Shown: in pieces, positions 39,084 through 47,530 of the stretch | How positions within the stretch are numbered: the stretch's first letter is position 1 | Layout: each line of letters opens with the position of its first letter | Source: Rhodocyclaceae bacterium | GTDB taxonomy: Bacteria; Pseudomonadota; Gammaproteobacteria; Burkholderiales; Rhodocyclaceae | DNA: 64,000 bases | Direction: 5' to 3' | Assembly: GCA_006218025.1 (NCBI GenBank) | Contig: VBWA01000001.1 | Span: 62,001-126,000, forward strand | Made by a program: the position numbers and the translations under genes | The notes under the pieces: model-generated | Databases searched by the model: none | What the model was told of the DNA's origin: nothing | What the model saw: only the letters and a program-made list of their open reading frames with translations

Positions 39084-42000
39084 TCACCCGCCCGCTTTGC
39101 CGAGTTCGAGCTTGAGCAGTACGTCGCGGCCCTCGGTCGCGCTCTTCGCCGCCGCGCCCTGACGGATGCGGGCCTCGGGCGCGCCTGCCGCTTTCAGGTT
39201 CTCCATCGCGTACTCGGCACGACGGACGGCCAGCGCCTGCAGCGCATCGTCCGGCACGACCTGTTTGGCGCGCAGGCGCTCGAACAGCACGGCGTAAAAA
39301 TCCGCACCCTTGAGGCGGCCCACTTCGTCTTCGCTGAGGCTGCGCTTCTCGCGCATCAGGCCGGAAAGCCGCGACATCACCTTGCCGGTCATGCTTTCCT
39401 CCAGCTGGCCCGGGTTGGCGCTGCGGAAGCCTTCTTTCAGCGCCGCGAGTTCGGCGCTGCCGAAGCTGTCGGTGTACAGACTTTCCAGCGCGGCTTGCAC
39501 TTTGGGCGCACGGGTCGACAGCGGGCCCGGATCGCCTTTCGCCCCCACTTCCTGGCCGCCCTTGTCGGCGACCGCGCGGCGCATTTGCAGATCCTGCAGT
39601 GAAACGCGATCGACTTCGGCCCAGGTGCCGGACACGCTGAGCGCCAGTCCCGGCCGCTTGTTGAGCACGGTGGCGAGGCGCACCAGCTTCTCGCGCTCGG
39701 GCGGCGTCAGGCGGGTCGCGCCGGCTTCGAAGGCGATCTCGTCGACCTTCTCGCCGCCGCCACCGAACAGCGCACCCAGGGCGCGGAAGGGCGCGGTGAC
39801 GATCTTGGTCAGCACGTTGGTGATGGCCTTCCAGACGATCGCGCCATAGCTGAACTGCGGGTCGTCGAGGCTGCCCGAAATCGGCAGGCCGAGGTCGATG
39901 CGGCCGTCGGAATCGCTGAGGATGGCGATCGCCAGGTCCAGCGGCAAATCCTTCGCCGTGGCGCTCTCGACCCGCTCGCCGAGTTCGAGGCGATCGATGA
40001 TGATCCGGTTTTCACCCAGCAACTGGCGCTGCTTGATCTTGTATTCGAGCTCGAGCGACAGCTTGCCGGAATTGATCTTGCGCCCGGCGAAGGTGGCCGA
40101 GTAGGGCGTCAGGTGCGTCATCTCGACATTGCGGAAGACCACCTTGAGGTCCATGAATTCGGTGGGCTTGAAGAAGTCCACCTGACCCACCGCGCGTGCC
40201 AGTCCGAACTCGTCGACTTCGCCGTCGAGTTCCACCTGGCCCGGCGCACCGGGTCGCGACGACAGCCCGACGATCGACCCTCTCAAATTGTGGATGCGGG
40301 TGCCGAAAGGGAAGACCAGCGAGTTGTCGGCAAAGAACATCGCACCGCCGCGAAAGCGCAGGCGGTCGATATTGACCAGGAAGCCCGGCGGTTCCTTCTC
40401 GGTTGGCGCTGCCGTGGCGGCGGGCGGTACCGCTTGCGCCGCAGGAGTCGCAGGAGTCGCCACAGCAGTCGGCGCTGGTGATACGGCGGCTTGCTCCTTG
40501 CGCAGCACGCGCTGGAGGTTGGTCGACTTGTCCTTGTCGATGATCAGTTTGGTATCGAGACCGTCGAGCGACAGCAAGGCCATTTCGAGCCGGGTCGGAC
40601 TCAGCGCGAGATCGCTGCTGGAAAGCGACTTCCAGGCGAGGAAGACATTCTTCGTGCCGGCTTCGTTCAGGCGCAGGTCGCGCACCGCAAAGCTGCCGCG
40701 GTAGCCGCTGGATTTGGGGTCACGCGTCACGCGGCCGGCCGCCGCGATTTCACCGCCGGCAATATCCAGCGTGGCGAACTTGGCGACATAGGGCTGCGCG
40801 ACCTTGAGCGAGAGATTCGCCAGCTTCACGTTGAGGTCGGCCGCGGCATCGGCCGGCGTCAGCTTGCCGGCGACTTCCAGCCTGCCGCCGCTGCGCACGT
40901 CGAGGCTGGCCTTGAGCGGCAGCGGCGCCTTGAGATTCTCGCTGACGCTGTCGACCGCGATGGCGATGTTGTCGAGCTCCAGTTCGACCGCCGGCGCCAC
41001 GCTTTCGTCGCGCAGGGTGGCGGTGAAGCCGGCGAGCGAAACCTGCCCGACATTGAAGCGCCACGGGGCGGCAGGCCCATCGGGCTGCGACGTTGGCTTG
41101 GCGGCAGCTGCGGTTTTCGCGGCAGGCTGCTTGCCTAAACTGTCGATCAGGCCGAGCAAATCGACCCTGCCCTGCGCGTCGCGTCGCGCGCTGATGCCGC
41201 CGCCCTTGAACGTCAGCGCGGCCAGCGTGGCCTTGCGCTGGGGAAGGTCAACCTTGGCATCGGTCAGGGCGATGTCATCGAGCTTCAGCAGCGGCTTGCG
41301 CTCCTTCCCGTCGAGCATCGCCTCGACGCGATTGCCCTGCAACTCGATGGCGCCGAGCGCAAGCTGCCCGGTCCCCAGGTCGAAGCTTCCTTCCTTGATC
41401 TCGACCCGGTCGACGGCCAGTTGCGGCAGCGTGGCGCCCGCTGCCTGCTGCAGCAGCAATGCGGAGGCCACGAGGCCGATCTTTTCAAGCTTCAGGCCCA
41501 GCGTGCCGCCGGCCTGGGTCAGGCGGTAATCGGCGCCGACGGCGACGATGCCGGAGGGCGGCGCAATCGGCAGCTTGTCCTGCAGCAACGGCGCCAGGCG
41601 CTGCAGATCGATGCCGACGACATCGATGCGGCCGGCGCTGGCGATCGGGTTCAGCGTGAGGTCGCCGGCCCAGGTCAGCTGCGCGCCGGACAGGGTCTTC
41701 GCCGTCAGCCGGAACTTGCCGGCGTCATCGGGCAGGGTCGATACGTCGGTAAGGTCAAGGTCGAGCGGCTCGATGGCGGTGGCGAAGGCCGGCGTCACGC
41801 GCTGGTCGCTTACCTGCACTTGCGCGCCGCTGACGCGCAAGTGCCGGATGTCGAGCCGCGGCAGGCCCTTGGGCTCGGGCGGCGGCTCCTTGCTTTGCAG
41901 CGCATCGAGCAAGGGGCTCCAGTTGAGGCCGCCTTCCTTGCGCTGGATCAGGCTGGCATTCAGGCCGTCGAGGCGGATCTCGTCGAACACCAGCGCGCGC

Positions 42001-42287
42001 TGGGTCAGGCTTGCCGCCGACAGGTCGACGAACAGTTCGCCAAAAGCCAGCAGCGGTGCACCGGCCGGATCGGCCAGGCGCAACTCGCGCAGGCGCACGC
42101 TCAAGGCCAGCGGATTGATCTCGGGCCGGGCGAGGCTGAGGCGGTGGCCTGTCTTTTCGGCAATGAATTTCTCCGCCTGCCACTGGACGATCCCCGGCAG
42201 CGCCAGCCAGGCAAAGCCCAGAACGAACGCAATCAAGCCCGCCGCGATCAGCGCGGGCTTTTTGAAACGTCGAACGTTCGGGTTCAT
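39084..42287 (-). CDS. DUF748 (AsmA-like) envelope protein
   Basis: 1067 aa from the ATG at 42287; the frame is open 39 codons upstream without support. A single N-terminal transmembrane helix (AALIAAGLIAFVLGFAWLAL region) anchors a long periplasmic beta-rich body with AsmA/DUF748 traits: LALSVRLRELRLADPAGAPL, LDIRHLRVSGAQVQVSD, and the C-terminal LPLDLAIAILSDSDGRIDLGLPISGSLDDPQF block shortened. Related AsmA-like proteins form grooves that carry phospholipids between membranes. A Thr/Ala/Pro linker around residues 601-620 contains an antisense R1 copy. Stands alone. Confidence 0.88.
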   Translation of the reverse strand: MNPNVRRFKKPALIAAGLIAFVLGFAWLALPGIVQWQAEKFIAEKTGHRLSLARPEINPLALSVRLRELRLADPAGAPLLAFGELFVDLSAASLTQRALVFDEIRLDGLNASLIQRKEGGLNWSPLLDALQSKEPPPEPKGLPRLDIRHLRVSGAQVQVSDQRVTPAFATAIEPLDLDLTDVSTLPDDAGKFRLTAKTLSGAQLTWAGDLTLNPIASAGRIDVVGIDLQRLAPLLQDKLPIAPPSGIVAVGADYRLTQAGGTLGLKLEKIGLVASALLLQQAAGATLPQLAVDRVEIKEGSFDLGTGQLALGAIELQGNRVEAMLDGKERKPLLKLDDIALTDAKVDLPQRKATLAALTFKGGGISARRDAQGRVDLLGLIDSLGKQPAAKTAAAAKPTSQPDGPAAPWRFNVGQVSLAGFTATLRDESVAPAVELELDNIAIAVDSVSENLKAPLPLKASLDVRSGGRLEVAGKLTPADAAADLNVKLANLSLKVAQPYVAKFATLDIAGGEIAAAGRVTRDPKSSGYRGSFAVRDLRLNEAGTKNVFLAWKSLSSSDLALSPTRLEMALLSLDGLDTKLIIDKDKSTNLQRVLRKEQAAVSPAPTAVATPATPAAQAVPPAATAAPTEKEPPGFLVNIDRLRFRGGAMFFADNSLVFPFGTRIHNLRGSIVGLSSRPGAPGQVELDGEVDEFGLARAVGQVDFFKPTEFMDLKVVFRNVEMTHLTPYSATFAGRKINSGKLSLELEYKIKQRQLLGENRIIIDRLELGERVESATAKDLPLDLAIAILSDSDGRIDLGLPISGSLDDPQFSYGAIVWKAITNVLTKIVTAPFRALGALFGGGGEKVDEIAFEAGATRLTPPEREKLVRLATVLNKRPGLALSVSGTWAEVDRVSLQDLQMRRAVADKGGQEVGAKGDPGPLSTRAPKVQAALESLYTDSFGSAELAALKEGFRSANPGQLEESMTGKVMSRLSGLMREKRSLSEDEVGRLKGADFYAVLFERLRAKQVVPDDALQALAVRRAEYAMENLKAAGAPEARIRQGAAAKSATEGRDVLLKLELGKAGG
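40467..40488 (+). repeat. R1 dispersed repeat, antisense in the DUF748 gene
   Basis: A 21/22 consensus match (variable bases AT). The minus-strand gene reads V-S-P-A-P-T across it, the same frame as the other antisense copy. Confidence 0.8.
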
Positions 42288-42360
42288 GATCCTCTTGCCG
42301 GGCTGAGAAGTCTCTCGCGGCCAATCATAGCGCGGTGGGGTTGCAGCGGGATAGCGAGTC

Positions 42361-43272
42361 TCAACTGCGAGCCTGCCGCCACGGCGTGGGGCCGAATTCA
42401 GCAACCAGAAAATCCACCATCGCCCGCACCTTGGGCGACAGGTTGCGGCCGCTCGGATAGGTGGCGTAGAGCGGCACCGGTTCGACGTGATGCCAGTCGG
42501 TCAGGATCGGCACCAGTTCGCCGCGGCGAACCGCGTCGCCGACGATGACATCGGTCAGGCGCGTGATGCCGACGCCGGCTACCGCAAGTTGCAGCACGGT
42601 CTCGGCCGTGTTGGCCGTGACATTGCCGCCGACCTGCACCACGCGGATGCCATCGTCGGTGTCGAAGGGCCAGCGGCGCAGGGCCGGCAGGCTGGTCATC
42701 CACAGGCAGTTGTGCTGCTGCAGGTCATCCGGCGTGCGCGGCGTGCCGCGCCGCTCGAGGTAAACGGGCGAGGCGCAGATCACCCGCTCGAGATTGCAGA
42801 TGCGCCGCGCCACCATCGACGACTCGTCGAGCGGACCGATGCGGATCGCAAGGTCGATGCCTTCCTCCATCGCGCCCGGCGGAAGATCGCTGATGGTGAT
42901 ATCCAGCTCGACTTCGGGATGAAGTTCCTGAAAGCGCGGAATGGCCGCGGCCAACTGATGCATGCCGAAGGCCGAACCGCAATGCAGGCGCAGCAGGCCG
43001 CGCGGACTGGCGGAGGCCTGGGTGACCTCGGCCTCGGCCTCGTCCATAGCCGTCAGGATAGGGCGGGCCCTGGCGTAGAAGGCCTCGCCTTCGGCGGTCA
43101 GCAGCAGCCGACGCGTGGTCCGCTGCAGGAGCCGCGCGCCGAGCCGGTCCTCGAGGCGCGTCACCAGTTTGGAGAGGGCCGACGGCGTCAGCCCCATGTC
43201 CCGTGCGGCGGCAGAGAAGCCTCCGGTTTCCACGGCACGGACAAAAGCAGTCATCTCGGCGGCACGATCCAT
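42361..43272 (-). CDS. LysR family transcriptional regulator
   Basis: 303 aa. N-terminal winged helix-turn-helix (MTAFVRAVETGGFSAAARDMG, then TPSALSKLVTRLEDRLGARLL) and a C-terminal effector domain (LRLHCGSAFGMHQLAAAI, GVGITRLTDVIVGDAV). It is divergent from a small gene across 120 bases. By family habit it may control that gene and itself. The inducer is unknown. Confidence 0.95.
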   Translation of the reverse strand: MDRAAEMTAFVRAVETGGFSAAARDMGLTPSALSKLVTRLEDRLGARLLQRTTRRLLLTAEGEAFYARARPILTAMDEAEAEVTQASASPRGLLRLHCGSAFGMHQLAAAIPRFQELHPEVELDITISDLPPGAMEEGIDLAIRIGPLDESSMVARRICNLERVICASPVYLERRGTPRTPDDLQQHNCLWMTSLPALRRWPFDTDDGIRVVQVGGNVTANTAETVLQLAVAGVGITRLTDVIVGDAVRRGELVPILTDWHHVEPVPLYATYPSGRNLSPKVRAMVDFLVAEFGPTPWRQARS

Positions 43273-43355
43273 TCGCTCATTATGGACGAATCTTCATCAA
43301 TGTTGTTCCATCAATGCTAATTGTGCTCACTTTGAAATGTAATTACAGTTCAGTC

Positions 43356-43374
43356 ATGCGGTGTTGCACCGCAT
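43356..43374. promoter_or_regulatory. inverted repeat upstream of the small gene
   Basis: A perfect 8-base dyad, ATGCGGTG-TTG-CACCGCAT, ending seven bases before the CAGGAG ribosome site of the small gene. It could be an operator or a 5' UTR hairpin. Confidence 0.5.
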
Positions 43375-43392
43375 CATCATCAGGAGACCATC

Positions 43393-43545
43393 ATGTCCCC
43401 CATCAACATTGCCGAGATTGAACGGAAAGCCCACGAGATGCGGGCCGAAGAAATGCAGCACTTGTTCGACCAGTTGCTGACCGCCGTCAACCGTGGTCTG
43501 CGCGCCTTGTTTTCCTGGAATCCGCAGGCCCGCCACTCCCACTAG
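43393..43545 (+). CDS. small conserved-type protein (50 aa), function unknown
   Basis: It begins MSPINIAEIERKAHEMRAEE and ends in a Trp/Arg/His tail (FSWNPQARHSH). The IERxAxxxRAE pattern resembles short helical proteins (50-70 aa) seen divergent from LysR genes in many proteobacteria. CAGGAG lies six bases before the ATG, with a dyad element just upstream. No membrane segment or signal peptide. Function unknown. Confidence 0.65.
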   Translation: MSPINIAEIERKAHEMRAEEMQHLFDQLLTAVNRGLRALFSWNPQARHSH

Positions 43546-43585
43546 GAACGAGGCCGTCGGGCGAATGAGGCCCGCGCGCGCTGCC

Positions 43586-44476
43586 TTACTTGATGCCGGG
43601 GGCTTGCCGCGCCCCGAGCACGGCACCCGCCGTCACCGCCGCCAATCCGGCAAGCGTCAGCATCGACAGCGGCTCATCCAGCAGCGGCACGGCCGCCAGC
43701 GCCGATAGGCCGGGCACCACGGCCATCAGGAGGGCCACGGTCTGCGGCCCGAGATGGCGCACCGCCAGCGTGTACAGGAGCATGGCGACAAACACCACCA
43801 GCACGCCCTGATACACGGCCTGCATCAGGATTTCCGCCACCGGTGCCTGATCCAGGGTGCTCGGCAGGAACAGCCACCAGATCGGCAGGTACACCACGGC
43901 GCTGCCGAGCGTCGTGGTCACCGTCGCGGCCAATGGCGGCATCGGGTAGCGGCGCAGCAGCAGGGTAAAGGTCGCCCACGCAGACGAACCACAGAGGAAC
44001 AGCAGATCGCCGACCATCTGCATGCCGCTGATCTGCGCGCCGTGCAGCAGGGTATCGGCAGCCGTCAGCGCGATGCCGGCGAAGACCAGCGCCAGCGCGA
44101 TGCGCTGCGGCCGCGAAGGTGCCTGCTTGAGCCACAGCTAGGCGATCACCGCGGTCGAGAAGGGCAAGGCGCCGGGCATCAGCACCGCCGCGTGGGCCGC
44201 CGGCGCCAGTCGGAAGGCGGAATACACCGCGACCGCGTAGCCGATGCCGCCGAACAGCGAAAACAGTGCAATCACCTTGAACGGAGGCAGGCTCACGCGC
44301 GGCAGGAAGAACACCGCGATCAGCGCGCCGACGCCGAAGCGCAACGCCGTGACATCCCAGCCGGTCAGCACGCCCTTGCCGCCGGCGCGCGTGACGAGGA
44401 TAAAGCCGGTCCAGATGCAGATCGTGGCCGCGACCGCGATCCAGCCGGCGCGTGTGGAGGATTGCGGCGCCGTCAA
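43586..44476 (-). pseudogene. DMT/EamA family transporter, interrupted by one amber codon
   Basis: About 296 codons with ten hydrophobic helices and two EamA repeats (ICIWTGFILVTRAGGKGV ... and LLFLCGSSAWATFTLLLRRY ...). A single in-frame TAG at 44138-44140 splits it: the sequence reads FSTAVIA-stop-LWLKQAPS, and the frame is otherwise perfect on both sides. Family members usually have Trp at this position, so a TGG to TAG change is likely. The start overlaps the flavin reductase stop as ATGA. It is either a fresh pseudogene or a sequencing error. Confidence 0.85.
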
Positions 44477-44976
44477 GCGAGGGCGCGGTAGCAGCCACCG
44501 TGAAAGATCAGCGGCGGCTTCTCTTCACGATGAAAGTGCTCCACATGGCCGACGAAAATCAGGTGGTCGCCGCCCGGATAACGTATTTCGTTGCGGCACT
44601 CGAACCACGCGCAGCAGCCGGGCAGGATCGGCGTGCCGCCGGCGCCGACTTTCAGATCGATGCCGGCGAAGCGGTCGCCCTGCGACTGCGAAAAACCTTG
44701 CGAGAGTTCGACCTGGTCGGCGGCCAGCACGTTGATCGCGTAATGGCTGCAGGCCTCGAACACGGCCAGCGACGGCGACTGCAGGCCGAGGCTCCACAGC
44801 ACCAGCGGCGGCGCCAGCGAAACCGAGGCGAAGGAATTGATGGTGACACCCACGGGCGTGCCGTCGGCGGCGCGCGCGGTAATCACCGCGACGCCGGTGG
44901 CGAATTCGCCCAGCGCATCGCGCAGGCTGCGGGTGTCGAGAAACGGCGGGAACTGCTGGTTCATCGGGGCTGACAT
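44473..44976 (-). CDS. flavin reductase family protein (FMN-binding split barrel)
   Basis: 167 aa from the ATG at 44976; a TTG two codons earlier and an ATG four codons later are also possible. It has the flavin reductase (HpaC/RutF-like) pattern: [51 protein letters not shown], and the C-terminal [13 protein letters not shown]. It reduces free flavin with NAD(P)H for a partner monooxygenase; no partner is nearby. Its [10 protein letters not shown] segment resembles an R1-encoded peptide. Cotranscribed with the broken DMT transporter. Confidence 0.9.
   Translation of the reverse strand: MSAPMNQQFPPFLDTRSLRDALGEFATGVAVITARAADGTPVGVTINSFASVSLAPPLVLWSLGLQSPSLAVFEACSHYAINVLAADQVELSQGFSQSQGDRFAGIDLKVGAGGTPILPGCCAWFECRNEIRYPGGDHLIFVGHVEHFHREEKPPLIFHGGCYRALA
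44629..44650 (-). repeat. possible R1 repeat, inside the flavin reductase gene
   Basis: A 19/22 match in sense orientation and in the same frame as the other coding copies. Because homologues have a similar glycine-rich loop of the same length here, it may be convergence rather than an insertion. Confidence 0.4.
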
Positions 44977-45026
44977 CTTCAAGAGGCTCTAAAATCGGGG
45001 GACAAACATTTTATCGGGAGCACCTG

Positions 45027-46253
45027 ATGGGCTTCATGGATCGTATCGGCACTCCACTTTCTCCGTCCGCCACGCGCGTGATGCTGCTGGGTTGCGGCGA
45101 ACTGGGCAAGGAAGTAATTATCGCATTGCAGCGGCTCGGTTGCGAAGTGATCGGCGTCGATCGCTATGCCGATGCGCCCGGCATGCAGGTGGCGCATCGC
45201 AGCCATGTTGTGGCCATGACCGATGGCGCCGCCCTGCGCGCCCTGATTGAAAAGGAAAAGCCGCACCTGGTGGTGCCCGAGATCGAGGCCATCGCCACCG
45301 CCGCGCTGGTCGAGATGGAGCGCGACGGCGTGGCCGGACATTTCCCCGAATTCATTCCGACCGCCCGCGCCGCGCAATTGACCATGAACCGCGAAGGGAT
45401 ACGCCGGCTCGCCGCGGAGGAACTGGGGCTGCCGGTCTCCCCCTACAAGTTCGCCGATTCGCTGGCCGAAATGCAGGCGGCCATTGACGGAGGCATCGGC
45501 TTCCCCTGCGTGGTGAAACCGGTCATGTCGTCCTCCGGCAAAGGCCAATCGCTGCTCAAATCACAGGCCGATGTGCAGAAGGCTTGGGACTACGCGCAGG
45601 CCGGCGGCCGCGTTGGCGCGGGTCGCGTGATCGTCGAGGGCTTCATCGATTTCGAGTACGAGATCACCCAACTCACGGTACGCGCGGTCGGCACATCGGG
45701 CGCAGTGGAGACCTTCTTCTGCGAGCCGATCGGTCATGTGCAGGTCAATGGCGACTATGTCGAATCCTGGCAGCCGATGGCGATGAGCCAGGTCGCGCTG
45801 CAGAAGTCGCGCGACATCGCCCGCGCCATCACCGGCAACCTGGGCGGGCGGGGCATCTTCGGCGTCGAACTGTTCGTCAGGGGCGACCAGGTGTGGTTCT
45901 CCGAAGTGAGCCCGCGTCCGCACGACACCGGGCTGGTGACGCTGGCGACACAGCGCCTCTCCGAATTCGAATTGCATGCGCGGGCGATCCTCGGCCTGCC
46001 GGTCGACACCTCATTGCGCCGCCCCGGCGCCTCGGCGGTGATTTATGGCGGGCTGGAGGAAAAGGGCATTGCCTTCGAAGGCGTTGCCAATGCGCTGCAG
46101 GTGCCCGAATCCGACCTGCGCCTGTTCGGCAAGCCGGAAAGTTTCAAGAAACGCCGCATGGGCGTGGCGGTGGCGAATGCCGACACGACGGACGAAGCGC
46201 GGCAGCGCGCCAAGCTCGCGGCGAGCCGGGTGAAGCCCGTGACAGGTAAATAG
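45027..46253 (+). CDS. purT: phosphoribosylglycinamide formyltransferase 2 (formate-dependent)
   Basis: 408 aa. PurT uses formate and ATP to formylate GAR in purine synthesis. ATP-grasp enzyme: [21 protein letters not shown] at the N terminus, [35 protein letters not shown] (ATP loop), [44 protein letters not shown] shortened. CGGGAG lies before the ATG. Monocistronic, followed by R3. Confidence 0.97.
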   Translation: MGFMDRIGTPLSPSATRVMLLGCGELGKEVIIALQRLGCEVIGVDRYADAPGMQVAHRSHVVAMTDGAALRALIEKEKPHLVVPEIEAIATAALVEMERDGVAGHFPEFIPTARAAQLTMNREGIRRLAAEELGLPVSPYKFADSLAEMQAAIDGGIGFPCVVKPVMSSSGKGQSLLKSQADVQKAWDYAQAGGRVGAGRVIVEGFIDFEYEITQLTVRAVGTSGAVETFFCEPIGHVQVNGDYVESWQPMAMSQVALQKSRDIARAITGNLGGRGIFGVELFVRGDQVWFSEVSPRPHDTGLVTLATQRLSEFELHARAILGLPVDTSLRRPGASAVIYGGLEEKGIAFEGVANALQVPESDLRLFGKPESFKKRRMGVAVANADTTDEARQRAKLAASRVKPVTGK

Positions 46254-46261
46254 GCGGGTGA

Positions 46262-46362
46262 GCATCCCCGCAGGGCCGCCCCAAGGGGATGCCGCCAACG
46301 ATACGGAGCCGCGCCAGCGGCGAACCACGGTCACCCCCTTCCCCGGGAAGGGGGCTGGGGGG
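46262..46362 (+). repeat. R3 dispersed repeat, copy 2
   Basis: It contains GGAGCCGCGCCAGCGGCGAA and then GTCACCCCCTTCC with a CCCCTTCCC/GGGAAGGGG hairpin, matching copy 1 near 27.5 kb. The first part is a CATCCCC ... GGGGATG dyad. It fills the space between purT and mutY. Confidence 0.65.
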
Positions 46363-47493
46363 ATGGCTGTATTGTGGCCCACGGCGCGCGGCTTCGCTGC
46401 GCGCCTGATCCGCTGGCACAAGCGCCACGGCCGCCACGACCTGCCGTGGCAGAACACCACGGACCCCTACCGCGTCTGGCTGTCGGAAATCATGCTGCAG
46501 CAGACGCAGGTGGCGACGGTGATTCCCTACTACCTGCGTTTTCTCGAACGCTTTCCGCAGTTGGCCGACCTCGCCGCGGCGCCGGTCGAGGAGGTCATGG
46601 CGCTGTGGAGCGGCCTCGGCTACTACGCCAGGGCGCGCAACCTGCACGCCGCGGCGCGCGCCGTGATAACGCAGCACGGCGGCAAGTTTCCACGCGATCC
46701 CGCCGTCATTGCGCAACTGCCGGGCATCGGCCGCTCGACGGCCAACTCGATCGCGACTTTCTGCTTCGGCGCCCATGCGCCGATACTCGACGGCAACGTC
46801 AAGCGCGTGCTGTGCCGCGCCTTCGGCATCGAGGGCTTTCCCGGCAGCGGCGCGGTGGAAAAGCGCCTCTGGACGCTGGCCGCGGAACTGATGCCGGTGC
46901 GCCATGGCGCCATCCATAACCAGGCACAGATGGATCTCGGCGCCATGGTCTGCACGCGCGGCAAGCCGCGCTGCGAGGCCTGCCCGCTGGCCGAGATCTG
47001 CGTCGCCCGCGCGACCGGCCGCACCGCGGAGCTGCCGCAAGCCAGACCGCGCCGCGAGATTCCGCTGCGCCACGCGACGCTGCTGGTAATGCAGCACGGC
47101 AAGCGCGTGCTGCTGGAAACCCGGCCTCCCGCCGGCATCTGGGGCGGCCTGCTGTCGCTGCCGGAACTGCCCGCAGGCGCCGATGCGCAGGAGTGGGCCG
47201 AACGGCACTTCGCCTGCCGCGTAATCGGCGTTACCTGCCCGCGAAGCGGCGTCCCAGGTACGCAAAGCGAGCCAGCGCCAGCGCGGTGCGTCCCTTTGGG
47301 AACTTTCGAGCATGTGTTCAGCCATTTCCGCCTGAACATCGCGCCGCTGCTGCTGCAGGTAACTCCGGTTCCCGCCGTCATGGAGCCGGGACGGCAGTGG
47401 CAGGACCTGGCCGGGATCGAAAGCGCCGCGCTGCCCGCGCCTATCCGGCGCATCCTCGAACAATTGAAGCCAGTGCAGGCCGGAGCGCAGTGA
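46363..47493 (+). CDS. mutY: adenine DNA glycosylase
   Basis: About 376 aa from the ATG at 46363. The open frame continues back to a GTG at 46258, but that part is the R3 repeat and not protein-like. MutY removes A opposite 8-oxoguanine. It has LPWQNTTDPYRVWLSEIMLQQTQVATV (N-terminal helix-hairpin-helix region, shortened), LPGIGRSTANSIATFCF, the 4Fe-4S cysteines (CTRGKPRCEACPLAEIC) and a C-terminal NUDIX-like domain ending in the FEHVFSHFRL motif. About 20 extra residues before that motif look repeat-derived. Confidence 0.93.
   Translation: MAVLWPTARGFAARLIRWHKRHGRHDLPWQNTTDPYRVWLSEIMLQQTQVATVIPYYLRFLERFPQLADLAAAPVEEVMALWSGLGYYARARNLHAAARAVITQHGGKFPRDPAVIAQLPGIGRSTANSIATFCFGAHAPILDGNVKRVLCRAFGIEGFPGSGAVEKRLWTLAAELMPVRHGAIHNQAQMDLGAMVCTRGKPRCEACPLAEICVARATGRTAELPQARPRREIPLRHATLLVMQHGKRVLLETRPPAGIWGGLLSLPELPAGADAQEWAERHFACRVIGVTCPRSGVPGTQSEPAPARCVPLGTFEHVFSHFRLNIAPLLLQVTPVPAVMEPGRQWQDLAGIESAALPAPIRRILEQLKPVQAGAQ
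47231..47308 (+). repeat. probable repeat-derived insertion inside mutY
   Basis: A GC-rich segment encodes TCPRSGVPGTQSEPAPARC, absent from the usual distance between the NUDIX strand and the FSH motif of MutY. It lies in frame. Only one copy is in this window, so the repeat status is inferred from its odd composition and the length excess. Confidence 0.45.
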
Positions 47494-47530
47494 GTACCGT
47501 CCCGACGCGCCCCCTCGCAGGCTCTTTCCG

